A DNA stretch of 64,000 nucleotides, from positions 434,001 to 498,000 of the forward strand of contig NZ_CP027727.1 of assembly GCF_003851685.1 (NCBI RefSeq), in the 5' to 3' direction. The position numbers and the translations under genes are program-made. Positions within the stretch are counted from its first letter, which is position 1. Every line of letters begins with the position of its first letter. Below are positions 9,073 to 20,263 of the stretch, in pieces. The notes beneath the pieces are model-generated. The model was not told where the DNA came from. It saw only the letters and a program-made list of their open reading frames with translations, and ran no database searches. Source of the DNA: Pseudomonas sp. R5-89-07 (GTDB lineage Bacteria; Pseudomonadota; Gammaproteobacteria; Pseudomonadales; Pseudomonadaceae).

Positions 9073-9893
9073 CTAGCGTCAGCAAAATCGAAGTCAAAAA
9101 CGTGTTCAAGATCTTCGGCAACCGTTCGAAGGAAGCACTGGCACTGATTGGCCAGGGCAAGACCAAGGACCAGGTGCTGGCCGAGACCGGTTGTGTGGTG
9201 GGCGTGAACGACTTGTCGCTGAGCATCGGCACCGGTGAGATTTTCGTAATCATGGGCCTGTCGGGCTCCGGCAAATCCACTTTGGTGCGTCACTTCAACC
9301 GCCTGATCGACCCCACCAGCGGGGCGATCCTGGTTGACGGTGAAGACATCCTGCAACTGGACATGGAAGCCCTGCGCCAATTCCGTCGCCACAAGATCAG
9401 CATGGTGTTCCAGAGCTTCGGCCTGCTGCCCCACAAGAGCGTGCTCGACAACGTCGCCTACGGTCTGAAGGTGCGCGGGGAAACCAAGCAGGTTTGCGCC
9501 GAGCGTGCCCTGCATTGGATCGAAACCGTGGGCCTGAAGGGCTATGAAAACAAATACCCGCACCAGCTCTCCGGCGGCATGCGTCAACGCGTCGGCCTGG
9601 CCCGTGCATTGGCGGCGGACACCGACATCATCCTGATGGACGAAGCGTTCAGCGCCCTCGACCCGCTGATTCGCGCCGAGATGCAGGACCAGTTGCTCGA
9701 GCTGCAAAAGACCCTGCACAAGACCATCGTGTTCATTACCCATGACCTCGACGAGGCGGTGCGCATTGGTAACCGCATTGCGATCCTCAAGGACGGCAGG
9801 CTGATTCAGGTCGGTACGCCGCGCGAAATTCTGCATTCGCCGGCGGATGAGTACGTGGACCGGTTCGTTCAGCGGCGGGCGGCGGTGGTCTGA
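9069..9893 (+). CDS. hutV: ABC transporter ATP-binding protein HutV
   Basis: ATPase of the glycine-betaine type, 274 residues. Walker A is GLSGSGKST, the ABC signature is LSGGMRQR and Walker B is [12 protein letters not shown]; the switch histidine is in FITHDLDEA. The N-terminal extension before Walker A (about 60 residues) is characteristic of ProV-like ATPases. The protein stops soon after the ABC domain and so lacks the tandem CBS domains used for osmotic sensing in ProV/OpuAA. That fits a nutrient-uptake role. Confidence 0.92.
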   Translation: MTSVSKIEVKNVFKIFGNRSKEALALIGQGKTKDQVLAETGCVVGVNDLSLSIGTGEIFVIMGLSGSGKSTLVRHFNRLIDPTSGAILVDGEDILQLDMEALRQFRRHKISMVFQSFGLLPHKSVLDNVAYGLKVRGETKQVCAERALHWIETVGLKGYENKYPHQLSGGMRQRVGLARALAADTDIILMDEAFSALDPLIRAEMQDQLLELQKTLHKTIVFITHDLDEAVRIGNRIAILKDGRLIQVGTPREILHSPADEYVDRFVQRRAAVV

Positions 9894-9923
9894 TCCAGGT
9901 TTTGTGGTGAGGCTGCTGGCCCT

Positions 9924-9995
9924 ATCGGGGGCAAGCCCCCTCCCACCTTTGAAGGTGTTCACAGTTCAAAATGTGGGAGGGGGCTTGCCCCCGAT
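9924..9995. repeat. REP pair in reversed (tail-to-tail) orientation
   Basis: Here the unit that begins ATCGGGGGC comes first (9924-9946) and the GTGGGAGG unit second (9973-9995), the opposite order to the other REPINs nearby. The spacer is only 26 bases. It lies inside the hut operon between hutV and hutH1. Confidence 0.88.
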
Positions 9996-10030
9996 GAGGC
10001 CGGCAAAGCTGCATAAGCATTGAAGAAGGT

Positions 10031-11545
10031 ATGAACATGTCCCAGGCAACAAAAATCACCCTCGCCGATACGCCACTGCGCTGGCAGGACGTGGTCGCCG
10101 TCGCTCGCCACGGCGCAGTGCTCGAACTCTCGGGCCACGCCTGGGCGCGCATCGACAATGCCCAGGCCATCGTGCAGTGCATCGTCGCCAGCGGCGAGCG
10201 CGCCTATGGCGTGAACACCGGCCTGGGCGCGCTGTGCAATGTCTCGCTTCAGGGCGAACAACTGAGCCAGTTGTCGCGCAACACCTTGCTGAGCCACGCC
10301 TGTGGTGTCGGCCCGGTGCTGAGCGACGAGCAGACCCGCGCGATCATCTGCGCCGCCATCGTCAACTACAGCCACGGCAAATCCGGCCTGCATCCGCAGG
10401 TGGTACAGGCGCTGCTGGCGCTGCTCAACCACGGCATCACGCCACAAATACCATCCCAGGGTTCGGTCGGTTACCTGACCCACATGGCCCATGTCGGCGT
10501 GGCGCTGCTTGGCGTGGGCAACGTCAGCTATCGCGGCCAGGTGGTGCCGGCCCAAGCGGCGCTGGCCGCCGAAGGTTTGCAGCCAGTAGTGCTCGGCGCC
10601 AAGGATGGCCTGTGCCTGGTCAACGGTACGCCGTGCATGACCGGCCTGAGCTGCCTGGCCCTGGCCGAAGCGCATCACTTGCTGGAATGGGCCGATGTGA
10701 TCGGTGCCATGAGCTTCGAAGCCCAGCGCGGCCAGATCGATGCGTTCGACGAAGAAATCATCGCCCTCAAGCCGCACGCCGGCATGCAGCACGTCGGTCG
10801 GCATCTGCGCGCCTTGCTCGACGGCAGTGAAGTGATCGCCAGCAGCCACGGCATTCGCACCCAGGACGCCCTGAGCCTGCGCTCGATCCCGCAGATCCAC
10901 GGCGCGGCGCGTGACCAGCTGGAGCACGCTACCCGTCAGATCGAGACCGAACTCAATAGCGTCACAGACAACCCGCTGGTGCTCGGCACGCCGGAGCATT
11001 ACCGCGTGGTGTCCCAGGCCAACCCCCACGGGCAGTCGGTGGCGCTGGCCGCCGACCTGCTCGCCATCGCCATGGCCGAAATCGGCTCGGTGGCCGAACG
11101 CCGCCTGGACCGCCTGATCAACCCGCACGTCAGTGGCCTGCCGGCGTTCCTGGTGAGCAACCCCGGGGTCAACTCCGGGATGATGATCGTGCAGTACGTC
11201 GCCGCTTCGTTGTGCGGGCAGAACCGCCAGTTGGCGCAACCGGCGGTGCTCGACAATTTCGTCACCTCGGGCCTGCAGGAAGACCACTTGAGCATGGGCA
11301 CCAACGCCGCGCTCAAGCTGCATCAGGTATTGGCCAACGTTACCCAGATCCTGGCCATCGAATACTTGCTGGCAGCCCAGGCGTTCGAGTTCCTCAAGGA
11401 CCAGCGCTTCGGCGCCGGCACCGACCGCGCCTGGCGCTTGCTGCGCGAGAAAGTACCGGCCTATGAACAGGACCGCTGGCTGGCGCCGGACATTGCGGCG
11501 GCCGCCCAGTTACTCAAGGACACCGCAACACCGAACGTGCACTGA
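10031..11545 (+). CDS. hutH1: Histidase paralogue HutH1 lacking the MIO triad
   Basis: Member of the histidine/phenylalanine ammonia-lyase family, 504 residues with an intact frame and AGAAGG ahead of the ATG. The catalytic MIO group of these enzymes forms from Ala-Ser-Gly in [12 protein letters not shown]. Here the sequence reads GSVGYLTHMAHV: the three residues are missing after Gly147 and nothing else is disturbed. The Tyr of QDPYSLR is also replaced (QDALSLRS). Other active-site elements stay: AYGVNTG near the N-terminus, LVNGT, and QEDHLSM. It cannot make MIO in the known way, so histidase activity is unlikely. P. fluorescens SBW25 is reported to need only hutH2. A regulatory, heteromeric or novel role is open. 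Confidence 0.88.
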   Translation: MNMSQATKITLADTPLRWQDVVAVARHGAVLELSGHAWARIDNAQAIVQCIVASGERAYGVNTGLGALCNVSLQGEQLSQLSRNTLLSHACGVGPVLSDEQTRAIICAAIVNYSHGKSGLHPQVVQALLALLNHGITPQIPSQGSVGYLTHMAHVGVALLGVGNVSYRGQVVPAQAALAAEGLQPVVLGAKDGLCLVNGTPCMTGLSCLALAEAHHLLEWADVIGAMSFEAQRGQIDAFDEEIIALKPHAGMQHVGRHLRALLDGSEVIASSHGIRTQDALSLRSIPQIHGAARDQLEHATRQIETELNSVTDNPLVLGTPEHYRVVSQANPHGQSVALAADLLAIAMAEIGSVAERRLDRLINPHVSGLPAFLVSNPGVNSGMMIVQYVAASLCGQNRQLAQPAVLDNFVTSGLQEDHLSMGTNAALKLHQVLANVTQILAIEYLLAAQAFEFLKDQRFGAGTDRAWRLLREKVPAYEQDRWLAPDIAAAAQLLKDTATPNVH

Positions 11546-11584
11546 ATACTTATTCAAAAAGAACAATTCACAAGGAGAACGAAT

Positions 11585-13117
11585 GTGACTGCGCTAAACC
11601 TGATTCCAGGCCAACTGAGCCTCGCCCAACTGCGGGCCATCTACCAGCAGCCGGTAACCCTCAGTCTGGATGACAGCGCCACGGCGCAGATCGACGCCAG
11701 TGTGGCCTGTGTGGAGCAGATTCTCGCCGAGAACCGCACCGCGTATGGCATCAACACCGGTTTCGGCCTGCTGGCCTCGACCCGCATCGCAAGCGTTGAC
11801 CTGGAAAACCTCCAGCGTTCCCTGGTGCTGTCCCACGCTGCCGGTGTAGGTGAGCCGATCAGCGATGCGCTGGTGCGGCTGGTCATGGTGCTCAAGGTCA
11901 ACAGCCTGAGCCGTGGGTTCTCCGGGATCCGTCGGCAAGTGATCGACGCGCTGATCGCCCTGATCAACGCCGAGGTGTATCCGCATATTCCACTCAAGGG
12001 CTCGGTCGGTGCCTCCGGTGACTTGGCGCCGCTGGCCCATATGTCCCTGGTGCTGCTGGGCGAAGGCAAGGCGCGTCACAACGGCGAATGGCTTTCGGCA
12101 ACCGAAGCGCTGAAGGTCGCCGGCCTCACGCCGCTGACCCTCGCCGCGAAGGAAGGCCTGGCCTTGCTCAACGGCACCCAGGTGTCCACCGCCTACGCCT
12201 TGCGCGGCCTGTTCGAAGGCGAAGACCTGTTCGCCGGCGCCCTCGCCTGCGGTGCCCTGACCGTGGAAGCGGTGCTCGGCTCGCGCTCGCCGTTCGACGC
12301 GCGGATTCATGCCGCACGCGGCCAGCGTGGGCAGATCGATGCCGCGGCGGCCTATCGTGACCTGCTCGGTGAAAGCAGCCAGGTATCGCAGTCGCACCAG
12401 AACTGCGACAAGGTGCAAGACCCGTACTCCCTGCGCTGTCAGCCACAAGTGATGGGCGCCTGCCTGACCCAGTTCCGCCAGGCTGCCGAAGTGCTGGTGG
12501 TAGAAGCCAACGCCGTGTCGGATAACCCGCTGGTGTTTGCCGCTGAAGGCGATGTGATTTCCGGCGGTAACTTTCACGCTGAGCCTGTGGCCATGGCTGC
12601 AGACAACATGGCCCTGGCCATCGCCGAAATCGGCTCGCTCAGTGAGCGCCGTATCTCGTTGATGATGGACAAGCACATGTCGCAATTGCCGCCGTTCCTG
12701 GTGGGCAATGGCGGGGTCAACTCCGGTTTCATGATCGCGCAGGTGACGGCGGCGGCGCTCGCCAGCGAGAACAAGGCGCTGGCCCACCCCCATAGCGTCG
12801 ACAGCCTGCCGACGTCGGCCAACCAGGAAGACCATGTATCCATGGCCCCGGCTGCGGGCAAGCGCCTGTGGGAAATGGCCGAGAATACCCGGGGTGTACT
12901 CGCGGTGGAGTGGCTCGCCGCCTGCCAGGGCCTGGACCTGCGCGACGGCCTGAAAACCTCGCCAACCCTGGAAAAAGCCCGTGCCCTGCTGCGCGACAAG
13001 GTAGCGTTCTACGAGAAAGACCGCTTCTTCGCCCCGGACATCAACGCCGCCAGCGAACTGCTCGCCAGCCGCTGCCTGAATGAGCTGGTGCCGGCCAAGC
13101 TGTTGCCGAGTCTGTAA
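11585..13117 (+). CDS. hutH: Histidine ammonia-lyase (histidase) HutH2
   Basis: Deaminates L-histidine to urocanate, the first step of the pathway; a cytoplasmic homotetramer in which each active site is built by three subunits. The MIO-forming Ala143-Ser144-Gly145 lies in [15 protein letters not shown]. The catalytic Tyr is in QDPYSLRC, the Asn in LLNGTQ and the Glu in QEDHVSMAP. The GTG at 11585 follows AAGGAG at a spacing of 7 and gives 510 residues, the length of the P. putida enzyme; the overlapping ATG at 11583 runs straight into a stop. This is the functional partner of the degenerate paralogue just upstream. Confidence 0.97.
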   Translation: MTALNLIPGQLSLAQLRAIYQQPVTLSLDDSATAQIDASVACVEQILAENRTAYGINTGFGLLASTRIASVDLENLQRSLVLSHAAGVGEPISDALVRLVMVLKVNSLSRGFSGIRRQVIDALIALINAEVYPHIPLKGSVGASGDLAPLAHMSLVLLGEGKARHNGEWLSATEALKVAGLTPLTLAAKEGLALLNGTQVSTAYALRGLFEGEDLFAGALACGALTVEAVLGSRSPFDARIHAARGQRGQIDAAAAYRDLLGESSQVSQSHQNCDKVQDPYSLRCQPQVMGACLTQFRQAAEVLVVEANAVSDNPLVFAAEGDVISGGNFHAEPVAMAADNMALAIAEIGSLSERRISLMMDKHMSQLPPFLVGNGGVNSGFMIAQVTAAALASENKALAHPHSVDSLPTSANQEDHVSMAPAAGKRLWEMAENTRGVLAVEWLAACQGLDLRDGLKTSPTLEKARALLRDKVAFYEKDRFFAPDINAASELLASRCLNELVPAKLLPSL

Positions 13118-13138
13118 CTCATTCGAAGGACGGATTCC

Positions 13139-13217
13139 TGTGGCGAGGGAGCTTGCTCCCGCTCGTAGTTTCTCGGGGCCGCTGCGCAGCCCAGCGCGAG
13201 CAAGCTCGCTCGCCACA
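13139..13217. repeat. REPIN of a second family (TGTGGCGAGGGAG arms)
   Basis: TGTGGCGAGGGAGCTTGCTCCC on the left and the inverted GAGCAAGCTCGCTCGCCACA on the right. The arms differ from the GTGGGAGG family and match another known Pseudomonas REP class. Located between hutH2 and the histidine permease gene. Confidence 0.85.
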
Positions 13218-13274
13218 GAGCCCGTGGTTCGCTGCTTTGAATTTTTCTCAGGATAAAAATAATAGGGACGAGAA

Positions 13275-14684
13275 ATGCACCAGCAAGAAACAGGTTTGAA
13301 ACGCGGGCTCAACGCCCGACATATTCGCTTCATGGCCCTCGGTTCCGCGATCGGTACCGGGCTGTTCTACGGTTCTGCCTCAGCCATCCAGATGGCCGGC
13401 CCCGCCGTGCTGCTGGCCTACCTGATCGGCGGCGCCGCAGTATTCATGGTGATGCGCGCCCTCGGTGAAATGGCCGTGCACAATCCCGTGTCCGGCTCTT
13501 TCGGCCAGTACGCCGGCACCTACCTGGGGCCCATGGCCGGGTTTATCCTCGGCTGGACCTACGCCTTCGAAATGATCATCGTCTGCCTCGCCGACGTCAC
13601 CGCCTTCGGCATTTACATGGGTTTCTGGTTTCCCGAAGTCGCACGTTGGGTCTGGGTGCTCGGCATTGTCTTTTTGATCGGCGGCCTGAACCTGTGCAAC
13701 GTCAAAGTGTTTGGCGAGATGGAGTTCTGGCTGTCGCTGCTCAAGGTCGGCGCCATTGTCGCGATGATCCTCGGCGGCTTCGGCATCATGCTGTTCGGTA
13801 TTCATTCGGCCGGTGAAACCCAGGCCGCTGGCTTGAGCAATCTGTGGGCGCACGGCGGCTTCATGCCCAATGGCGTCGGCGGCCTGATCGCATCCTTCGC
13901 CGTGGTGATGTTTGCCTTCGGTGGCATCGAAATCATCGGCATCACCGCCGGCGAAGCCAAAGACCCGCAGCGCGTGATCCCCAAGGCGATCAACGCCGTG
14001 CCGCTGCGCATCCTGCTGTTTTACGTGCTGACCCTGTTCGTGCTGATGGCGATCTACCCATGGCCGCAGATCGGCAGCCAGGGCAGCCCGTTCGTGCAGA
14101 TCTTCAGTAACCTGGGTATCGGCTCGGCGGCGACCCTCCTCAATATCGTGGTGATCTCGGCGGCGGTTTCGGCCATCAACAGCGACATCTTTGGCGCCGG
14201 TCGCATGATGTACGGCCTGGCCCAGCAAGGGCAGGCGCCCAAGGGCTTCGCGCAGCTGTCCAGGCACGGCGTGCCGTGGATGACCGTGCTGGTGATGGGC
14301 GCCGCGTTGCTGGGCGGCGTGGTGCTCAACTACCTGATCCCGGAAAACGTGTTCCTGCTGATCGCCTCGATCGCCACCTTCGCCACTGTGTGGGTGTGGC
14401 TGATGATCCTGTTCACCCAGGTCGCCATGCGCCGCTCGATGACCAAGGCGCAGGTGGCCGAGCTGAAATTCCCGGTGCCGTTCTGGCCCTATGCGCCGGC
14501 TGCGGCCATCGTGTTCATGCTGTTTGTGTTTGGCGTACTCGGTTACTTCCCAGACACCCAGGCGGCCTTGATGGTCGGTGCGGTATGGATTGTGCTGCTG
14601 ATCGTTGCCTACCTGCTGTGGGTCAAGCCCGCTGCCGGGCAAGCGGCCAAGGTCCATTACGAACCGGCTTTGTCTCATCGATAA
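13275..14684 (+). CDS. hutT: Amino-acid permease, probable histidine transporter HutT
   Basis: APC-superfamily permease of the AAT (amino-acid transporter) type, 469 residues with about 12 hydrophobic segments. The first-helix motif [13 protein letters not shown], which carries the substrate-binding Gly-rich break, is plain. The [19 protein letters not shown] segment marks the sixth helix and following loop. The position between hutH2 and hutI matches hutTh, the main histidine importer of SBW25. It gives the locus a secondary carrier beside the HutXWV pump. Confidence 0.9.
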   Translation: MHQQETGLKRGLNARHIRFMALGSAIGTGLFYGSASAIQMAGPAVLLAYLIGGAAVFMVMRALGEMAVHNPVSGSFGQYAGTYLGPMAGFILGWTYAFEMIIVCLADVTAFGIYMGFWFPEVARWVWVLGIVFLIGGLNLCNVKVFGEMEFWLSLLKVGAIVAMILGGFGIMLFGIHSAGETQAAGLSNLWAHGGFMPNGVGGLIASFAVVMFAFGGIEIIGITAGEAKDPQRVIPKAINAVPLRILLFYVLTLFVLMAIYPWPQIGSQGSPFVQIFSNLGIGSAATLLNIVVISAAVSAINSDIFGAGRMMYGLAQQGQAPKGFAQLSRHGVPWMTVLVMGAALLGGVVLNYLIPENVFLLIASIATFATVWVWLMILFTQVAMRRSMTKAQVAELKFPVPFWPYAPAAAIVFMLFVFGVLGYFPDTQAALMVGAVWIVLLIVAYLLWVKPAAGQAAKVHYEPALSHR

Positions 14685-14699
14685 CTTAGGGAGGCGTTG

Positions 14700-15905
14700 A
14701 TGAAAACCCTTTGGCAACACTGCCACGTCGCAACCATGGCTCATGGCAAATACTCGATCATCGAGGACGCCGCCATGGTCACCGCCGGTTCGCTCATCGA
14801 GTGGATCGGCCCGCGCAGCCAAGTGCCGACGGCGGACTACGCTCATGTGCATGACCTGCAAGGCGCGTGGGTCACCCCCGGGCTGATCGACTGCCACACC
14901 CACACGGTGTTCGGCGGTAACCGCAGCGGCGAATTCGAGCAGCGTCTGGAAGGCGTCAGCTATGCGGACATCGCGGCCAAGGGCGGCGGGATTGCCAGCA
15001 CCGTGCGCGCTACCCGTGCGGCAACCGAAGATGAATTGTTCCTCAGCGCGGAAAAGCGCCTGCGCAGCCTTTTGCGCGACGGCGTGACCACGGTGGAGAT
15101 CAAGTCCGGCTACGGCCTGGACCTGTTCAACGAACGCAAGATGCTGCGCGTGGCGCGGCGCCTTGGGCAAGTGCTGCCGGTGAGCGTGCGCGCCACCTGC
15201 CTGGCGGCCCACGCGTTACCGCCGGAGTACCAGGATCGCGCCGACGACTACATCGACCACATCTGCAACGAAATGCTGCCGGCCCTGGCCGCAGAGGGGC
15301 TGGTGGACGCGGTAGACGCGTTCTGTGAATACCTGGCGTTTTCCACCGAGCAGGTGGAGCGGGTGTTCAAGGTCGCCCAGCAACTGGGCCTGCCGGTGAA
15401 ACTGCACGCCGAGCAATTGTCTTCCCTGCATGGCTCCAGCCTGGCAGCGCGCTACCACGCGTTGTCGGCGGACCATCTGGAATTCATGACCGAAGAGGAC
15501 GCCATCGCCATGGCCGCTGCCGGCACCGTCGCCGTCTTGCTGCCGGGCGCTTTCTACTTTTTGCGCGAAACCCAGCTGCCGCCGATGGAAGCCCTGCGCA
15601 AGCACGGCGTGAAGATAGCGATCGCCAGCGACCTCAACCCTGGCACCTCGCCGGCACTGTCGGTGCGACTGATGCTGAACATGGCCTGCACCCTGTTCCG
15701 CATGACCCCGGAAGAAGCCCTGGCCGGCGCCACGCAACATGCGGCCACTGCGCTGGGCATGGGCGATACCCATGGCTCCCTGGAAGTGGGCAAAGTCGCG
15801 GATTTTGTCGCCTGGCAGATCGACCGCCCTGCCGACCTGGCCTATTGGCTGGGCGGCGAGCTGGATAAACGCGTCGTGCGCCACGGCGTGGACGTCACTG
15901 TATAA
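14700..15905 (+). CDS. hutI: Imidazolonepropionase HutI
   Basis: Hydrolyses 4-imidazolone-5-propionate to N-formimino-L-glutamate, the third step. Zinc/iron amidohydrolase with the metal-binding DCHTHTVF near residue 64-71, then KSGYGLD, KLHAEQ and ASDLNPGT, all family signatures. The ATG at 14700 follows AGGGAGG at a spacing of 5 and gives 401 residues; the TTG one codon earlier is not needed. The hutG start follows 11 bases after its stop. Confidence 0.97.
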   Translation: MKTLWQHCHVATMAHGKYSIIEDAAMVTAGSLIEWIGPRSQVPTADYAHVHDLQGAWVTPGLIDCHTHTVFGGNRSGEFEQRLEGVSYADIAAKGGGIASTVRATRAATEDELFLSAEKRLRSLLRDGVTTVEIKSGYGLDLFNERKMLRVARRLGQVLPVSVRATCLAAHALPPEYQDRADDYIDHICNEMLPALAAEGLVDAVDAFCEYLAFSTEQVERVFKVAQQLGLPVKLHAEQLSSLHGSSLAARYHALSADHLEFMTEEDAIAMAAAGTVAVLLPGAFYFLRETQLPPMEALRKHGVKIAIASDLNPGTSPALSVRLMLNMACTLFRMTPEEALAGATQHAATALGMGDTHGSLEVGKVADFVAWQIDRPADLAYWLGGELDKRVVRHGVDVTV

Positions 15906-15916
15906 GGAGTCGCGCT

Positions 15917-16717
15917 GTGGAAAAGGTTCTGACATTCAAACAAGGCAACACACCGCTGCTGATCAGCATGCCCCACGCCGGACTGCGGCTCACGCCCGCA
16001 GTCGAGGCCGGGCTGATCCCCGAAGCGCAAAGCCTGCCGGACACCGACTGGCACATCCCCACCCTGTACGACTTTGCCGAAGAACTGGGTGCCAGCACCC
16101 TGGCGGCGGAATATTCGCGGTTTGTCATCGACCTGAACCGGCCGTCCGACAACAAACCGCTCTACGCGGGTGCCACCACCGGCCTGTACCCCGAGACACT
16201 GTTCGACGGCGTGCCGTTGTTCCGCGAAGGGCAGGCACCGTCCGAGGCCGAGCGCGCAAACTATCTGCAGAAAATCTGGGGGCCGTATCACCGCACACTG
16301 CAGGAGGAGCTTGCCCGCCTCAAGGCCAAGTTCGGCTACGCGTTGCTGTTCGACGCCCATTCGATCCGCTCGGTAATCCCGCATCTGTTTGACGGCAAGT
16401 TGCCGGACTTCAACCTCGGCACCTTCAACGGCGCCGCGTGCGATCCAGCATTGGCCAGCCAGCTCGAAGCCATCTGCGCCCAACACCCGCAATACACCCA
16501 TGTGCTGAACGGGCGCTTCAAGGGCGGCCATATCACCCGGCACTACGGTGACCCGGCGCAGGATATTCATGCGGTGCAGTTGGAGTTGTGCCAGAGCGCT
16601 TATATGGAAGAGTTCGAGCCGTTCCGGTACCGCCCCGACCTCGCGGAGCCGACGCAGGGGGTGTTGAAACAATTGCTGCAAGCTCTGCTGGCGTGGGGGC
16701 AAACGCATTATCGATAA
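15917..16717 (+). CDS. hutG: N-formylglutamate amidohydrolase HutG
   Basis: Last step of the HutF-dependent five-step route: formylglutamate to glutamate and formate. N-formylglutamate amidohydrolase family, 266 residues, with the SMPHAG (about residues 16-21) and FDAHSIRS segments that hold metal ligands. GTG start behind AAGGAG at a spacing of 7. Final gene of the hut operon. Confidence 0.95.
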   Translation: MEKVLTFKQGNTPLLISMPHAGLRLTPAVEAGLIPEAQSLPDTDWHIPTLYDFAEELGASTLAAEYSRFVIDLNRPSDNKPLYAGATTGLYPETLFDGVPLFREGQAPSEAERANYLQKIWGPYHRTLQEELARLKAKFGYALLFDAHSIRSVIPHLFDGKLPDFNLGTFNGAACDPALASQLEAICAQHPQYTHVLNGRFKGGHITRHYGDPAQDIHAVQLELCQSAYMEEFEPFRYRPDLAEPTQGVLKQLLQALLAWGQTHYR

Positions 16718-16838
16718 AGGCTGACCCCGGTCTACGCGCTCAAGGGCATGCTCATTGCACAATTCGGGTTTATGATGCCAGACGGCAGAATAATAGACGT
16801 CCCCCCAGGGATGAACCCGGCACCCTACGGAGCGCGCA

Positions 16839-17810
16839 ATGCAGACTTGGTACCCGCAGATCAAACCCTACGCCCGGCACGATCTGGCAGTCGATGATGT
16901 TCACACCCTGTACGTCGATGAAAGCGGCTCCCCCGAAGGGCTGCCTGTGGTGTTCATCCATGGCGGCCCCGGCTCCGGTTGCGACGCGCAGAGCCGTTGC
17001 TACTTCGATCCGAACCTGTACCGCATCGTCACCTTTGACCAACGCGGTTGCGGGCGCTCCACGCCCCGCGCCAGTCTGGAAAACAACACCACCTGGGACC
17101 TGGTCGCCGACCTTGAGCGCATCCGCGAGCATCTGGGCATCGACAAATGGGTGGTATTCGGCGGCTCCTGGGGGTCGACGCTGTCCCTGGCCTACGCGCA
17201 AACCCACCCCGAGCGCGTGCATGGGTTGATTGTGCGTGGCATTTTCCTGGCCCGCCCGCAGGACATTCATTGGTTCTACCAGGAGGGCGCGAGCCGCCTG
17301 TTCCCGGATTATTGGCAGGACTATTTGGCGCCAATCCCTGCAGACGAGCGCCACGACATGATCGCGGCGTATCACAAGCGCCTGACCGGCAACGACCAGA
17401 TCGCCCAGATGCACGCGGCCAAAGCCTGGTCCGGCTGGGAAGGGCGCATGCTGGGCCTGTGCCCGAACCCCCAGCACGTCGAGCGCTTCTCCGAGCCGCA
17501 GCGGGCGTTGTCGATTGCCCGTATCGAATGCCATTACTTCACCAATGACTCGTTCCTGGAGCCCAACCAGCTGATACGCGACATGCACAAGATCGCCCAT
17601 CTGCCGGGCGTCATCATCCACGGCCGCTACGATATGATTTGCACGCTGGATAACGCCTGGGAGCTGCATCAGGCCTGGCCGAACAGCGAATTGCAGGTGA
17701 TCCGCGAAGCGGGGCATGCCGCGTCCGAGCCTGGTATTACCGATGCGTTGGTACGCGCAACCGGCGAAATGGCACGGCGCCTGCTTGATTTGCCGCCCGA
17801 AGAAGCATGA
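16839..17810 (+). CDS. pip: Proline iminopeptidase
   Basis: Alpha/beta-hydrolase of peptidase family S33 that removes N-terminal proline from peptides. The HGGPGSG oxyanion loop starts at residue 41, and the nucleophile elbow GGSWGS places the catalytic Ser at 110. Asp in GRYDMIC and His in REAGHAAS complete the triad. The 323-residue length is normal. The dtd start overlaps its stop as ATGA, so the two are coupled; both act on amino-acid or peptide quality control, though a joint role is not established. Confidence 0.93.
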   Translation: MQTWYPQIKPYARHDLAVDDVHTLYVDESGSPEGLPVVFIHGGPGSGCDAQSRCYFDPNLYRIVTFDQRGCGRSTPRASLENNTTWDLVADLERIREHLGIDKWVVFGGSWGSTLSLAYAQTHPERVHGLIVRGIFLARPQDIHWFYQEGASRLFPDYWQDYLAPIPADERHDMIAAYHKRLTGNDQIAQMHAAKAWSGWEGRMLGLCPNPQHVERFSEPQRALSIARIECHYFTNDSFLEPNQLIRDMHKIAHLPGVIIHGRYDMICTLDNAWELHQAWPNSELQVIREAGHAASEPGITDALVRATGEMARRLLDLPPEEA

Positions 17811-18244
17811 AGGGCCTGTTGCAGCGGGTGCGAGGCGCCCGGGTCGAGGTGGCCGGTGACATAGTCGGGGCGATTGAACAAGGTTTGCTGGTGCTGGTGG
17901 CCGTCGAACCTTCAGATACGCCCGAGAGCGCCGATAAACTGCTGCATAAGCTGCTTAACTATCGGGTGTTCAGCGACGATGAGGGCAAGATGAACCTCTC
18001 GTTGAAAGACATCGACGGCGGTTTGCTGCTGGTGTCGCAGTTCACCCTGGCGGCGGATACCAAAAGCGGGCTGCGACCAAGCTTCTCCACAGCAGCCCCA
18101 CCGGCCCTGGGAGCGGCGCTATTTGATCACTTGTTGTTACAAGCGCAACAATTGCATGGCAAGGTGGCGTCGGGGCGTTTTGGCGCGGATATGCAGGTGC
18201 ATCTGGTCAATGATGGCCCTGTGACGTTCCTCTTACAGACCTGA
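17807..18244 (+). CDS. dtd: D-aminoacyl-tRNA deacylase
   Basis: Hydrolyses D-amino acids (and glycine mischarged on tRNA-Ala) from tRNA, a proofreading enzyme. The SQFTLAAD motif and the Gly-cisPro motif in NDGPVTF, which together form the chirality filter, are both intact. 145 residues, normal length. The start overlaps the pip stop. Confidence 0.95.
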   Translation: MKGLLQRVRGARVEVAGDIVGAIEQGLLVLVAVEPSDTPESADKLLHKLLNYRVFSDDEGKMNLSLKDIDGGLLLVSQFTLAADTKSGLRPSFSTAAPPALGAALFDHLLLQAQQLHGKVASGRFGADMQVHLVNDGPVTFLLQT

Positions 18245-18511
18245 ATGTATGAAAAACGACTTTAATGCCTAAAAACGCAGGGTTTCGCTACAAATACTTC
18301 GTTGTCCCTGATGCGTTGTCTCGCGGGCTACTAGATAATCGCGCGCTACGGGGATCAGCGTTGTTTGGTCCATTTTTGACTTAGGTAGAGACTTGTCCGA
18401 TAAACCAGTGGGGAATCATTTTGCCCCTGGGGAGTCGGAACAATGCTCGCCAACCTGGCATATAGATAGCTGGCCGTTGGTTTTTTGATCTGTTTTCGGC
18501 GAGGGTTGCTC
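18245..18511. other. Intergenic region between dtd and opgG
   Basis: 267 bases without a credible gene; the only frame, on the minus strand and of 65 codons, has no recognisable features. It should hold the opgGH promoter, but I could not find a convincing -35/-10 pair. Confidence 0.4.
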
Positions 18512-20263
18512 GTGATTGTTAGTCCCTGTAATGCACCAAAATTGTCTGCCAAACGGTTACGAAACGCACTGGTGACGGGCTCTGCCCTGTTTTGCCTGTT
18601 CGGCGCGGGTCAACTGTGGGCATTCAGTCTGGACGATGTGTCGGCCAAGGCAAAAGAGCTGGCTGGGCAGAAATACGAAGCTCCGCGCAGCAATCTGCCG
18701 AACGAATTCCGCGAAATGAAATTCGCTGACTACCAGAAGATTCGTTTCCGCAACGAAAAAGCCGAGTGGGCCGATCAGAACACCCCGTTCAAGCTGTCCT
18801 TCTATCACCAGGGTATGCACTTCGATACACCGGTGAAAATCAATGAAGTCACCGCTGACAGCGTCCAGGAAATCAAGTACGACCCCAATCGTTTCGATTT
18901 CGGCGACGTGAAGTTTGATCCGAAAGCCACCGAACAGTTGGGTTATGCCGGCTTTCGTGTGTTGTTCCCGATCAACAAGGCCGACAAGCAAGACGAAATC
19001 ATGACCATGCTCGGCGCCAGCTATTTCCGCGTCGTCGGCAAGGATCAGGTGTATGGCCTGTCCGCCCGTGGCATGGCAATCGACACCGCGTTGCCGTCCG
19101 GCGAAGAATTCCCGCGTTTCACCGAGTTCTGGATCGAGCGTCCAAAGCCTGGCGACAAGCACCTGGTGATCTTCGCCCTGCTGGATTCGCCGCGTGCGAC
19201 GGGCGCCTACCGCCTGATCCTGCGTCCGGGCACCGACACCGTGGTGGACGTCAAGTCCCAGATGTACCTGCGCGACAAGGTCAGCAAGCTGGGCGTGGCC
19301 CCGTTGACCTCGATGTTCCTGTTCGGCGCCAACCAGCCGTCCAAGGTCCTCAACTACCGTCGCGAGCTGCATGATTCCAGCGGCCTGTCGATCCATGCCG
19401 GCAATGGCGAGTGGATCTGGCGCCCGCTGAACAACCCTAAACACCTGTCGGTCAGCAACTTCAGCGTCGAAAACCCGCGTGGGTTCGGCCTGCTGCAACG
19501 TGGTCGCAACTTCAGCCACTACGAAGACCTGGACGACAACTACGACAAGCGCCCGAGCGCCTGGATCGAACCTGAAGGCGACTGGGGCAAGGGCAGCGTC
19601 GACCTGGTAGAGATTCCGACCGCTGACGAAACCAACGACAACATCGTTGCTTTCTGGAGCCCGGCCGAACTGCCGGAAGTCGGCAAGCCGCTGGACGTGT
19701 CCTACCGCCTGCACTGGACGCTGGACGACGCTGCCTTTCATTCGCCGGACAGCGCCTGGGTCAAGCAGACCCTGCGTTCCACCGGTGACGTCAAGCAATC
19801 GAACCTGATCCGTCAGCCGGACGGCACTGTGGCCTACCTGGTGGACTTCGAGGGCCCGTCCCTGAAGAAACTGCTGCCGGACGCCCCGGTGCGCAGCCAG
19901 GTGAGCGTTGGCGACAACGCCGAGCTGGTTGAGAACAGCGTGCGCTACAACGAGCACACCAAAGGCTGGCGCCTGACCCTGCGCATGAAGATCAAGGACG
20001 CGGGCAAGCCGACTGAAATGCGTGCCGCGCTGGTGCAAGAGATTGCACAGGCCGAGCCTGAGCAGGTGTCGACCCATGTGCTCAAGGCTGACAAGGTCTT
20101 GGCCAAGCAGCACGAGAAACAGGCCAGGAAAGACGCCAAAGAGGCCAAGGACAAGGACGCCAAGCAGCCAGAAGCTGCACCGGTTCCTGCCACGCCGGAG
20201 CCGGCCAAGACCGAACAAGTCCTGACCGAAACCTGGAGCTACCAGTTGCCCGCCGATGAGTAA
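18512..20263 (+). CDS. opgG: Periplasmic glucan biosynthesis protein OpgG (MdoG)
   Basis: Periplasmic protein needed to make osmoregulated periplasmic glucans, thought to introduce or process branches on the beta-1,2 backbone made by OpgH. The GTG at 18512 follows GAGGG at a spacing of 6 and opens a signal peptide with a basic start (KRLRNAL) and cleavage near LWAFS. An upstream in-frame ATG at 18485 lacks support. 583 residues; the last roughly 60 form a Lys/Ala/Pro-rich tail that extends past the usual fold. Its stop overlaps the opgH start by 8 bases. Confidence 0.94.
   Translation: MIVSPCNAPKLSAKRLRNALVTGSALFCLFGAGQLWAFSLDDVSAKAKELAGQKYEAPRSNLPNEFREMKFADYQKIRFRNEKAEWADQNTPFKLSFYHQGMHFDTPVKINEVTADSVQEIKYDPNRFDFGDVKFDPKATEQLGYAGFRVLFPINKADKQDEIMTMLGASYFRVVGKDQVYGLSARGMAIDTALPSGEEFPRFTEFWIERPKPGDKHLVIFALLDSPRATGAYRLILRPGTDTVVDVKSQMYLRDKVSKLGVAPLTSMFLFGANQPSKVLNYRRELHDSSGLSIHAGNGEWIWRPLNNPKHLSVSNFSVENPRGFGLLQRGRNFSHYEDLDDNYDKRPSAWIEPEGDWGKGSVDLVEIPTADETNDNIVAFWSPAELPEVGKPLDVSYRLHWTLDDAAFHSPDSAWVKQTLRSTGDVKQSNLIRQPDGTVAYLVDFEGPSLKKLLPDAPVRSQVSVGDNAELVENSVRYNEHTKGWRLTLRMKIKDAGKPTEMRAALVQEIAQAEPEQVSTHVLKADKVLAKQHEKQARKDAKEAKDKDAKQPEAAPVPATPEPAKTEQVLTETWSYQLPADE

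Noticed and set aside
16755..16776. TTGCAC and TATGAT upstream of pip as a promoter
   Set aside because: The spacer is only 10 bases, too short for sigma-70.
18355..18552. 65-codon minus-strand frame between dtd and opgG
   Set aside because: Overlaps the opgG start and has no motif or ribosome site.
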